Positions 51,293-61,360 of a stretch of DNA of 64,000 nucleotides are shown in pieces. How positions within the stretch are numbered: position 1 is the stretch's first letter; each line of letters starts with the position of its first letter. The stretch is taken from the NCBI GenBank assembly GCA_016271365.2, contig CM057456.1, positions 161,250,501 to 161,314,500 on the forward strand, given 5' to 3'. The notes under the pieces are model-generated. The model was given only the letters and a program-made list of their open reading frames with translations, had not been told where the DNA came from and made no database searches. A program made the translations under genes and the position numbers. This stretch comes from Neoceratodus forsteri. Lineage: Eukaryota > Chordata > Ceratodontiformes > Ceratodontidae.

Positions 51293-54200
51293 GAATCTCC
51301 CGAGCCCGACGGGGCATCAGACCCCCTCCTCCAGGACCAGGAACCAGCCACCGGATGAAAAGAAATCCTCTGGGGTCCCTGCTTGCCCAGCAGCACACAG
51401 AAAAGACAAGCCATGCTCCTCCAGCTCGACTGTTGCCAGGGGCCGCACCATCCGCTTTCTAGCCGAGGAAGGAACAGAAGCTCTGCCGCTCTCTGGTACC
51501 TTGTACCGCCGAAGGCACATAGCCTGCAAGGAACATTCCATCGACCCCCCTGCCGCCGACTCTCTCCTGCTGGGTTGGGAATATAGCTAGTACCATCCTG
51601 CACAGAAAGTGGCTGTTCTCACTTCTTATTTTAGGAATCTGCCTGCCATTTGGAACTCCTGGGGACTGTGAGTGCTGCCTCTGCGGCTAAGCGATGCAGC
51701 TCCTCCAAAGCATTAGTAAAGACCTGTTTTCACTCTAAAAACCTAATTTCTAGAGTTCTTTACTTGTTAATTTACTTGGCTAAGATAATATAACCTACAT
51801 AGTCACTGTAAGTGTTCTTTACTGCCTTTTCAGTCTTCCCACCTTTCTAGTTTGAATCCCTGACCTCTATTGTGTTTAAAAGTACATCTATTTCATCACT
51901 GTCTTCTTTTGCTGCCTAAACTACTGAGTCTACCTCCTGCTGGATAAATCTCCTCCTTTTTCTCAAATCCGCCTCTTGCCTTTGTTCTGTGCTCCTACTA
52001 AACTGCCTCTCCTTCCTACCTCCCTAGCAATCTCCCGAGCCCGCCGGGGCTTCGGACCCCCTCCTCCAGGACCAGGAACCAGTTACCAGATGAAAAGAAA
52101 TCCTCTGGGTTCCCCACTTGTCCAGCGGCACCCAGAAAAGACAAGCCGCGCTTCTCCAGCTCGACTGTTACCAGGGGCCGCACCATCCGTTTTCTAATCG
52201 AGGACGTGAACCTGGAGCTCGGCCGCTCCCTGGTACCTTGTACTGCCTAAGGCGCATAGCCTGCAAGGTACGTTCTATCAACCCCCCTGCCTCCGGCTCT
52301 CTCCTGCTGGGTTGAGACTATGGCTAGTACCATTCTGCACAGAAAGCGGCTGTTTTCACTTCTTATTTTTGGAATCTGCCTGCCAGTTAGAACTCACGGG
52401 GACAGTGAGCGCTGCCGCTGCGGCTAAGCGATACAGCTCCTCCAAAGCATTAGTAAAGAACTGTTTTCAATCTAAAAACCTAATTTCTAGAGTTCTTCAC
52501 TTGTTAATTTCCTTGGCTAAGATAATATAACCTGCATAGTCACTGTAACTGTTCTTTACTGCCTTTTCAATCTTCCCGACTTTATAGTTTGAATGCCTGT
52601 CCTCAATTGTGTTTAAAAGTACATCTATTTCATCACTGTCTTATTTACCTGCCTAAACTTATGAGTCTACCCCCTGTTGGATAAATCTCCTAATTTTTCT
52701 CACCTCCGCCTCTTGCCATTGTTCTGTGCTCCTACTTAACTGCCTCTCCTTTCTACTTCCCTAGGAATCTCCCGAGCCCGCCGGGGCTTCGGACTCCCTC
52801 CTCCAGGACCAGGAAACAGCCACCAGATGAAAAGAAATCCTCTGGGGTCCCCGCTTGCCAGCGGTACCCAGAAGGGAAAAGCCACGCTCCTCCTGCTCGA
52901 CTGTTGCCAGGGGCCGCACCATCCACTTTCTAGCCGAGATCGGAGCCAGGAGCTCGGCCTCTGGTACCTAGTAGTACTGCACATGCATAGCCTGTAAGGA
53001 ACGTTCTATCGACCCCCCTGCCGCCGGCTCTCTCCTGCTAGGTTGGGAATATAGCTAGTACCATCCTGCACAGAAAGTGGCTGTTCTCATTTCTTATTTT
53101 TGGATTCTGCCTGCCATTTAGAACTCACGGGGACTGTGAGCGCTGCCGCTGCGGCTAAGCGATACAGCTCCTCCAAAGCATCAGTAAAGACCTGTTTTCA
53201 CTCTAAAAACCTAATTTCTAGAGTTCTTTACTTGTTAATTTCCTTGGCTAAGATAATATAACCTGCATAGTCACTGTAACTGTTCTTTACTGCCTTTTCA
53301 GTCTTCCTGCCTTTCTAGTTTGAATCCCTGACCTCTATTGTGTTTAAAAGATACATCTATTTTGTCACTGTCTTCCTTACCTGCCTATACTTCTGAGTCT
53401 ACCCCCTGCTGTATAAAGCTCCTCCTTTCTCTCAACTCCACCTCTTGCCTTTGTTTTGTTCTCCTCCTTAACTGCCTCTCCTTCCTACCTCCCTAGGAAT
53501 CTCCCGAGCCCGCCAGGGCTTCAGACCCCCTCCTCCCGGACCAGGAACCAGCCACCGTATGAAAAGAAATCCTCTGGGGTCCCCGCTTGCCCAGCGGCAC
53601 ATAGAAAACATAAGCCGCACTCCTCCAGATCGACTGTTGCCAGGGGCCGCACCATCAGCTTTCTAGCCGAGGACGGGAACCAGGAGCTCGGCCACTCCCT
53701 GGTACCTTGTACCGCCGAAGGCGCATAGCCTGCAAGGTACGTTATATCGACCCCCCTGCTGCCGGATCTCTCCTGCTGGGTTGGGACTATAGCTAGTACC
53801 ATCCTGCATGGAAAGCGGCTGTTCTCACTTCTTATTTTTGGAATCTGCCTGCCATTTAGAACTCCCGGGGACTGGGAGCGCTGCCGCTGCGGCTAAGAGA
53901 TACAGCTCCTCCAAAGCATTAGTAAAGACCTGTTTTCACTCTAAAAACCTAATTTCTAGAGTTCTTTACTTGTTAATTTCCTTGGCTAAGATAATATTAC
54001 CTGCATAGTCACTGTAACTGTTCTTTACTTCCTTTTCAGTCTTCCCGCCTTTCTAGTTTGAATCCCTGACCTCTATTGTGTTTAAAAGTACATCTATTTC
54101 ATGACTGTCTTCTTTACCTGCCTAAATTTCTGAGTCTACCCCCTGCTGGATAAATCTCCCCCTTTTTCTCACCTCCGCCTCTTGCCTTTGTTCTGTGCTC

Positions 54201-54953
54201 TGCATTAACTGCTCCTTCCTACCTCCTAGGAATCTCCCGAGCCCACTGGGTCCCGGACCCCTCCTCAGGACCAGGAACCAGCCACCGGATGAAATGAAAT
54301 CCTCTGGGGTCCCCCAGCACTTGTGACACCCATAAAAAACCCGTGCTCCTCCAGCTCGACTGTTGCCAGGGACGCACCATCTGCTTTCTAGCGAGGGGCG
54401 GGGAACCAGGAGCTCCGGCCCCTGGCACCTTATAACTGATAGCGATAGCCTGCAAGGTATGTTCTATTGATTCCCTGCTGCTTGGCTCTCTCCTGCTTTT
54501 GTTGGGACTATAGCTAGTACCATCCTGCACAGAAGCGGCTGTTCTCACTTCTTATTTTTGGAATCTGCCTGCCATTTAGAACTCCCGGGGACTGTGAGCG
54601 CTGCCGCTGCAGCTAAGCGATACAGCTCCTCCAAAGCATTAGTAAAGACCTGTTTTCAATCTAAAAAACTAATTTCTAGAGTTCTTTACTTGTTAATTTC
54701 CTTGGCTAAGATAATATAACCTGCATAGTCACTGTAACTGTTCTTTACTGCCTTTTCAGTCTTTCCGGCCTTCTAGTTTGAATCCCTGACCTATATTGTG
54801 TTTAAAAGTACGTCTGTTTCATCACTGTCTTCTTTACCTGCCTAAACTTCTGAGTCTACCCCCTGCTGGATAAATCTCCTCCTTTTTCTCACCTCCGCCT
54901 CTTGCCTTTGTTCTGTGCTACTACTTAACTGCCTCTCCTTCCTACCTCCCTAG
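51293..54953 (+). repeat. Array segment: five single A-B units
   Basis: A units start at 51293, 52028, 52765, 53497 and 54230; B units start at 51531, 52268, 52999, 53737 and 54457. The first and third B begin GAACAT and GAACGT. The fifth A (54230-54456) is 227 bp, with many small deletions. Confidence 0.85.
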
Positions 54954-55852
54954 GAATCTCCGTAGCCCGCCGGGGATTCGGACCCCCTCCCAGGACCAGC
55001 AACCACCCACCGGATGAAAAGAATCCTCTAGGGTCCCGCTTGCCAGCCAGCACCCAGAAAAGACAAGCCGCACTTCTCCAGCTTGACTGTTGCCAGTGGC
55101 CGCACTCATCTGCTTTCTGGCGAGGGGCGGGAACCGGGAGATCGGCCGCTCCTGGTACCTGTGCACCGGAAGGCGATAGCCTGCAAGGCACGTCGTATCA
55201 ACCCCTGTCACTGCCTTCCCCTGCTGGGTTGGGGACTATAGCTAGTACCATCTCCGCGTACAGAAAGCGGCTGTTCTCACTTCTTATTTTTGGAATCTGC
55301 CTGCCATTTAGAACTCCCGGGGACTGTGAGCGCTGCCGCTGCGGCTAAGCGATACAGCTCCTCCAAAGGATTAGTAAAGACGTGTTTTCACGCTAAAAAC
55401 TTTATTTCTAGAGTTCTTTACTTGTTAATTTCCTTGGCTAAGATAATATAACCTGCATAGTCACAGTAACTGTTCATTACTGACTTTTCAGTCTTCCCGC
55501 CTTTCTAGTTTGAATCCCTGACCTCTATTGTTTTTAAAAGTACATCTTTTTCATCAATGTCTTCTTTACCTGCCTAAACTTCTGAGTCTACCCCCTGCTG
55601 GGTAAATCTCCTCCTTTTTCTCACCTCTGCCTCTTGCCTTTGTTCTGTGCAGCTACTTAACCACGAAGGCACATAGCCTGCAAGGTACGTTCTATCGACC
55701 CCCCCTGCCACCGGCTCTTTCCTGCTGGGTTGGGACTATAGCTAGTACCATCCTGCACAGAAAGTGGCTGTTCTCACTTCTTATATTTGGAATCTTCCTG
55801 CCATTTAGAACTCCCGGGGACTGTGAGCGCTGCCGCTGCGGCTAAGCGATAC
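54954..55852 (+). repeat. Right end of the array, with deletions
   Basis: A is at 54954-55187. Its B (55188 to about 55656) stops just after CTACTTAACC, losing the pyrimidine tract and AG, and is joined to only the last 20-odd bases of an A (GAAGGCACATAGCCTGCAAG, ending 55685). A final B starts GTACGT at 55686 and is cut off after GCTAAGCGATAC at 55852, where LINE-related sequence begins. Confidence 0.85.
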
Positions 55853-56440
55853 CGCAGCCCTCAACAGATAGTCCTCCGGCTGCCTGGCTCCCCACCTCAC
55901 CCACCCTGGTCGACCCTTTTAGCTATATAGGCTACTGCAGGTCATAAGACCAAGTGTCTACTTTCCATTGGCCCCTTCTACTCCTCTCCCACTTGGGCAG
56001 CATCCTATCTCTACTAGGCAGCGGACTCTGACAACTCCCCTAACCAGCCCGCCTTCTTGAGCTGCAGAACGTAGAATCCCTTTGTACATGTGTTCCCTGG
56101 CCTCCGTGAATCCTCAACCCTGATGCTTGGTATAATCCTTTTTGGCATTTCTCCTTCTTCTTGGTGCCTATGCACCCCTGCCCCTGCTCTACTAAAATGA
56201 CTCTGTATTGGTACACCTGTCACTCTAACCTAGCTCCCCTCAGCTGCCTGTTTCTCCTGCTTGGTCTTAACAGTATCACCCAGTCTCTCCCTATTACTGA
56301 AGAACAGTGTAGACCATCAACTAATGACTTTAGCTTTTCTAATCTCCTTCTCTCCTGCCACACTCATCTACCTATTACTCACTGCATACTCTTGAAAAAA
56401 GGATGTACCTACCTATCACTCCTTTTCTACTTGCAGCCCA
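55853..56440 (+). other. Presumed LINE 5' region
   Basis: This lies between the array and the LINE coding frame. A frame at 56161-56475 encodes a short hydrophobic stretch (LAPLSCLFLLLGL) and overlaps the 2A-containing frame in another phase, so it may be a frameshifted N-terminal extension. A good acceptor-like tract, CCTTTTCTACTTGCAG, ends at 56436. Confidence 0.45.
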
Positions 56441-56464
56441 GTGAAAAACCAAAAAAAACATGTT

Positions 56465-59438
56465 ATGTTCCCTAGAGCCATGCTTGAATTCCTTGCCCAA
56501 AGACTGCTCATACTGGCCGGTGGCATTGAATCTAATCCTGGTCCACAACCTAACACTCCACTGACAGCCACAACTAAAACAAAAAAAGGCCTAGTACTAG
56601 CTCATATGAATATTAGAAGCCTCTTGAGTCACTTGACTGAGCTTGAAGTCTGGGCAAGGTTGGTAAATCCTGACATCCTATGCCTCACCAAAACGTGGTT
56701 AAAATCTAATGTCTCAGATGCACACTGCTACCTGCCTGGGTATACTATCATTCGACAAGACTGGTTTGGTTCTAAAAGGGGGGGAGGTGTTGCCATATAC
56801 TGCAAAAATCACCTTTCTATTTGTATTGTTCCTAACTCTGGTCCTCATATGAGAAGTGAATCACTACATGCGACATTGACACTTGGGGCGAAGTACCTGC
56901 ACATCTTATGTGTATACAACCCTCCCACTGGTGGGATGGATGGTCTCTAGAACCTACTTCAGCATGTATCTCTAACTGTGAACATGAATGAAACCATCCT
57001 ACTAGGGGACGTTAATTTGAACTGGCTGGGACTACATCACAGTCCCCTTGCATCACTGATCCAAAAGCACAATTTTCATCAACTAATAACTGAGTGCACT
57101 AGAATGTCTAATTCACAATCAGGTATGCTATTGGACTGGATCCTCACCAACAGACCGGATCACGTATCTAAAACAGCAGTCCTAGCTGACTCCCTGATGG
57201 ACCACTCGCCCACGGTATGTCACTGGCGTTCCTGCCCACTGCCTGCTCCTCGATCCCGCCTGATTGCCTTCACTAACTATGCTGCTCTGGATGTACAAGC
57301 CTTTCTCTCTGACATCTCTGGCATTGACTGGTCTGAAATCTTTTTTGCAACCAATACTGAAGCTGCCCTGGATACCTTCCTCACCAAGTTTGGAGAAGTA
57401 CAAAGGAGGCATGTACCAAAGACAATGAGAAGGGTCAGAGGTCAGCAATCCAGATGGTTGGACAAAGAACTTCTATGCAAACTTAAAACCAGGGACAAGG
57501 TCTGGAAACAATACAAAATAACTGGACTACCCCGGGATCATCTCATATATAAACAACATAGAAGTGACTGCAAAAAGCATATCAGACTTGCCAAAAGCAA
57601 ATATTGCCAAAACCTATTGACTAGTTCCTCTAATGATCTGCGGAAATTCTGGAGTCATATGAAAACCTTCCTAGGAACCACCCAATCTGTCACCCCATCG
57701 GAAATGATACTCCAAGGGGTCCACTGCAATGACTCCCTCACCATAGCCAACGCTTTTAATCAGCAATTTTCTGACCTATCTGCCTTTACATCCTCCCTTA
57801 AATCTTCTGCTTCTCAGCATCACTCAACTGTAATTAGCACTGATTCTCAACCAGCTTCAGCTAAATCATTTTATTTTAAGGCGGTTACTTGGAATCAGGT
57901 TTTCAAACTCCTCAATACCATCTCGGATAACACTAGTACTGGCTCTGATACACTGGAACCTCATCTACTAAAAATGGCAGCTCACTTCATATCCCGTCCA
58001 ATAGCCAAGATCTTCACTCTATCCCTCTCCACTGGCATTGTCCCTGAAATCTGGAAGGCTGCCAGAATCACACCCGTGTTCAAAAAAGGGAGCAAGAATG
58101 ATACATCGAACTATAGACCAATTGCCATCCTATCAGTCCTTAGCAAAATTCTTGAAAAAATAGTATCCACACAGGTCATTGAATTTATTGAATCCTCCAA
58201 TGTGCTCTGTGAAGCACCAACATGCTTCAGGAAGCACCATAGCACCAACTGCACTGGCAAATTCACCTCCTGATGTACTCACTAATATGGATAAGGCAGC
58301 TAACAGGGACTGTATTCATTGATCTTACAAAGGCTTTTGACCTCGTGGATCACCCATTGCTGCTTGCCACCCTCAGAAACCTGGGCTTCTCATCCCCTGT
58401 AACTACGTGGTTCAGTAGTTACCTTACCAACAGGTCACAAGCAGTCAAATTTAACTCAGCTATCTCTGACAGTACCGTGATCAATATTGGGGTTCCGCAG
58501 GGCTCTATACTTGGACCTCTCCTCTTCTCATTATTCATAAATAACCTCCCCAACATCATAACGTCTGGTAACTCACTCCTTTATGTGGATGACCTAGTTA
58601 TCTATGCCCACTCTGACAATGCAACCAACCTTTATGCTGCTCTGACGTCAGATTTCCACTTGGCACAACACTGGCTAAATACTCATCGCCTAGTACTCAA
58701 TTCTAATAAAACTAAAGCTATGCTCTTTGGGTCACTCCATAAACTAAGAACCTGTTCATCTTCACTCAATATTCTTGACATAAACGGTGCCCTACTGGAG
58801 ACTGTAAGTTCGTTCTGTTATCTGGGTATACAGCTTGACCAAAATCTTGACTTGAATCAGCATGTCCAGGAAACCTGTAAAGCTGTCAACTGCAAACTGG
58901 GGGCTGCCTACAGGACAACTATTGCTCACTCCACCGCAAACTTGCCATTGCCAGGGGAATCCTATTACCTACCCTGTCCTATTGTGCTCCCATCCTAACT
59001 ATGGCTAACAAAACAGTACTACAAAAATGGGACACTACCTTTAACAATGTCTGTAGATATGCATCAAAAGCGCCACGCCTGAAACACCACTGTCAGCTTT
59101 ATAAAGATCTAGGCTGGCTGTCCCCCTCCTCCACTAGGCAATATTATCTCTGTTGCCTCTCAGACTCTATCATTAGAGTGGCGAAACCAGCTACTCTATC
59201 TGAACTGCTCCAGCCGGTGATACCATTGCGGGAACTGAGATCGTCCAACAAATCTCTGCTAACTGTTCCCCTTTGCTGGACTACCAAGGGCACTGGGGCA
59301 TTCAGATATGCTGCCCCCCACTCATGGAACTTGCTGCCTATGGACCTAAGGAGTGCCCCCTCACACCCTGCTTTCAAACAAAAACTACGATCACACCTTG
59401 CCTTTGTGGACCAATGCATGTGTTTTGATCCCACTTAA
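56465..59438 (+). pseudogene. LINE endonuclease/reverse transcriptase, broken
   Basis: A polyprotein of an APE-type LINE: an endonuclease that nicks target DNA followed by a reverse transcriptase. After the N-terminal NPGP motif, the endonuclease begins LVLAHMNIRSLLSH. The conserved Glu motif reads LTKTWL (usually TETW), and GDVNLNW and MDHSPT follow. The reverse transcriptase shows NDTSNYRPIAILSVLSKILE, motif A FIDLTKAFDLVDH, motif B GVPQGSILGPLLF, catalytic YVDD in LLYVDDLVIY, then KTKAMLFGS. The C-terminus has the usual APHSWNLLP block. Breaks: an in-frame TAG at 56948-56950, a frameshift near 58270-58310 and another near 58950. ATG candidates are at 56465 and 56480. Confidence 0.88.
56480..56545 (+). 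other. 2A-like peptide motif at the LINE N-terminus
   Basis: From the ATG at 56480 the frame reads a leucine-rich segment (LEFLAQRLLILAGG) and then IESNPGP, with NPGP at 56534-56545. This matches the 2A ribosome-skipping consensus D(V/I)ExNPGP, except that the Asp is Gly here. 2A-like sequences at this position are known in APE-type LINEs of the CR1/L2/Rex1/Crack groups. Whether this variant works cannot be judged by eye. Confidence 0.7.
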
Positions 59439-61349
59439 AATCCTTAGTCTCTGTTCTCCCCCCATCTAGACAACCTCTGTGTTCCCTTACAAATGTCTAC
59501 TTGCTATCCCTCAACTAAGTTGTATGCCCTATATAGTTACTAGTTCCTAACTGCCTGCACTTTATATGTTTTACAAATGCATCCTGTATGGATACTCTGT
59601 CCTATGATATCATGTCTAATATCTCTATAATGCCTAGTCACTGTGACTCTTATAAATAAGTGTAGTAGGTACTCCACCTATAATGGGTCTACTGATTGTT
59701 TTTTGTTATGTTGTGCTTGCCTAGCAACTTGCTCTACTTTCTCTTGTATTGTATATGTAATATGTATTACTCAATTGTTAACATTGTTGTCCCCATTGTG
59801 TTGCACTGAAAACCAATGATGTTACTGAATGTAAGTGATTACTGTTCCTACCTTCCTCCCCCTCCCACTCCCTCATGCTCCCAACCTCTCTGACCTTTGC
59901 CTATTCCAGTTCCACAGCTCTGGGTTCTGCTTACGCCTTTCTCCCGCTATAGCCATAAATGTTCTCTGACTCCCCGTCTCTCGTAAGCTTCCCTATCTCC
60001 TTTGTGCCTTGCTGACTATAGCTCCTTAGTTCCGTTTTTACTTGCACCTCTTCCCACTTGAGCTATTATAATCACTCTCTGGCTCCCCTATCCCACCCCC
60101 TCATGCTCCCCTACCTCTCTGTACCATGCCATCTCAGTCTCATAGCCTTCGGTTCAACTCGCGCCTTTTCCGCCCTTCCACTCCTGTATGCTCCTCCACC
60201 CCCTCTGCCTTGCCGTTTGCAGTTCCATAGCTTCGGGTTTAACTAGCGCCTTTCCGCTAAAGCCGTAAACTCTCTCTGGTTCTCCCTCTCCCACTTCCTC
60301 ACGCTCCCCTACGCCATCTGTGCCTTGCCGCTTATCAGCTCCATAGCTCCGGTTTCCATTTGCGCCTCTTCCCGCTAAAGCCGTAATAGCTCCTTGGCTC
60401 CCCTTCCCACTCTCGTATGCTCCCCTACCTCTCCGCGCCTGGCTGATTCAGTTCCCAGCACCTGTCTTTCCCCGCTAATTGCTGTATTTTGCCCATGGCT
60501 CCTCCCCTCTCTTTCCCGTATGCTCCCCTACCTCTTCTAATGCCTTGCCATTTCGTCTCCTTAGATCCGGATCTTACTCGCGCCTTCTCCCACAAAAGCC
60601 ATAAATCGCTCTCTGGTTGGCCTTATTCCCTTCTTGTCCGAACCAGTTCTTGGCGCCGCTAACCCAGGAGCGTTCCCCTGATGAGCCTTTTCCCCTCCTC
60701 GGAGACCATGCCCTCAGCCTCCCCTGCTGGCCCACTCCCTAAGCCGTTCTCCCCTGATCATCTACCCTACTCACACCTCTCTTCCTCCTTCTTCTTCCTC
60801 TTCTAGTCACCCCTCCATTACCCTCTGTCCTCCCTCTGATTATTTTCTAACTGTATGTACTGCCCTCCCCTTCCCCTTCTCCTGCCTATCGCTTACCCCT
60901 CCTTTTGCATTTAGCCGTATCACTCCCCCACTTACCGACCTCTCCCTTCTCCCCCTGCCGTCCCTCGGTTCCACCAGCCTGGATGCAGGTTGTAACCTTG
61001 TACCGCTAAAGCCGTACTCGCCGTCACCTTTCTGCATTAGATTTTCCTCCCCTGTCTTACCCATACCACCCTCAGAGCTCTGAATTACACCTCTCCCTTC
61101 CCTTCTTCCTTCTTTCCCCCTTTCCTATACTGCCCCCTCTCCTTACAAACCTGTGCTCCTCCAATCCTTTGCCCCTCCTCCTCCCCCCTTTATCTTTAGA
61201 ATGTATGCATACCTGTACTTGTTCCAATGAATCTCACTTGTACTGTGTAAATCTGAACTGTCTTACTTTGTACTGTAACTGTACCTCCCGGGTCGTGCCT
61301 GAAAATAGTCACCTGCTGGCTAGTGCACTTACCCGGTTAACAAAAACTA
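59439..61349 (+). other. LINE 3' UTR, pyrimidine-rich
   Basis: No coding sequence follows the stop at 59438. The stretch becomes strongly C/T-rich from about 59850 and holds the tandem repeat at 59865-60640. It ends with GCACTTACCCGGTTAAC just before the polyadenylation signal. Confidence 0.65.
59865..60640 (+). repeat. Short tandem repeat in the LINE 3' UTR, period about 85-116 bp
   Basis: About seven diverged copies share the anchors ATGCTCCCCTACCTCT, GTGCCTTGCC, GTTCCATAGCTCCGG, CGCGCCTTTTCCCGCTAAAG and CTCTCTGGCTCCC. The ATGCTCCC anchor, or a variant of it, recurs at about 59875, 59985, 60103, 60187, 60302, 60417 and 60519. A further degenerate GTACCGCTAAAGCCGTACTCG lies at about 60998. 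Confidence 0.75.
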
Positions 61350-61355
61350 AATAAA
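61350..61355 (+). promoter_or_regulatory. LINE polyadenylation signal
   Basis: AATAAA followed by an A-rich end (AAATAC), which is the apparent 3' terminus of the plus-strand LINE. Confidence 0.5.
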
Positions 61356-61360
61356 AAATA

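Larger units (their letters stand above)
4743..55852 (+). repeat. 51-kb nested tandem array, pattern (A)n-B
   Basis: Two units alternate throughout. Unit A (about 240 bp, GC- and CpG-rich) starts GAATCTCCCGAGCC and ends GCGCATAGCCTGCAAG. Unit B (about 497 bp, AT-richer) starts GTACGTTCTATCGACC and ends TTCCTACCTCCCTAG. I count 51 A-blocks holding about 106 A units, and about 51 B units of 480-499 bp. Multi-A blocks (up to 9 units) are concentrated to the left of 30.1 kb and single A-B units of about 737 bp dominate to the right. The array starts abruptly in the first bases of an A and ends inside a B at the LINE boundary. Plus-strand orientation is assigned from splice-like signals in B. I recognise no named satellite family. 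Confidence 0.95.
55853..61360 (+). mobile_element. LINE of the Jockey superfamily (L2/CR1/Rex1-like), inactive
   Basis: In order: a 5' region of about 590 bp, an endonuclease/reverse-transcriptase frame (to 59438), and about 1.9 kb of pyrimidine-rich 3' UTR with an internal tandem repeat. It ends CCCGGTTAACAAAAACTAAA, with AATAAA at 61350-61355. The left boundary is set only by the end of array homology. No target-site duplication could be recognised. The long 3' UTR is unusual for these clades. A premature stop, two frameshifts and a lost catalytic residue make this copy dead. Confidence 0.8.

Noticed and set aside
4743..55852. Dozens of long open frames on both strands within the array (for example 29140-30159 minus, 10330-11121 minus, 10108-10686 plus)
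   Set aside because: They follow from a GC-rich, stop-poor unit of 240 bp repeated in phase. Frames overlap on both strands, start at arbitrary codons and end at copy-specific indels. No known domain is visible.
4743..55852. CRISPR-like repeat array
   Set aside because: Units are hundreds of bases long and directly adjacent, without short repeats or unique spacers, and the context is eukaryotic.
56161..56475. Hydrophobic 104-codon frame as a separate host gene
   Set aside because: It overlaps the LINE frame in another phase and sits in the LINE 5' region. It is better read as a decayed LINE leader.
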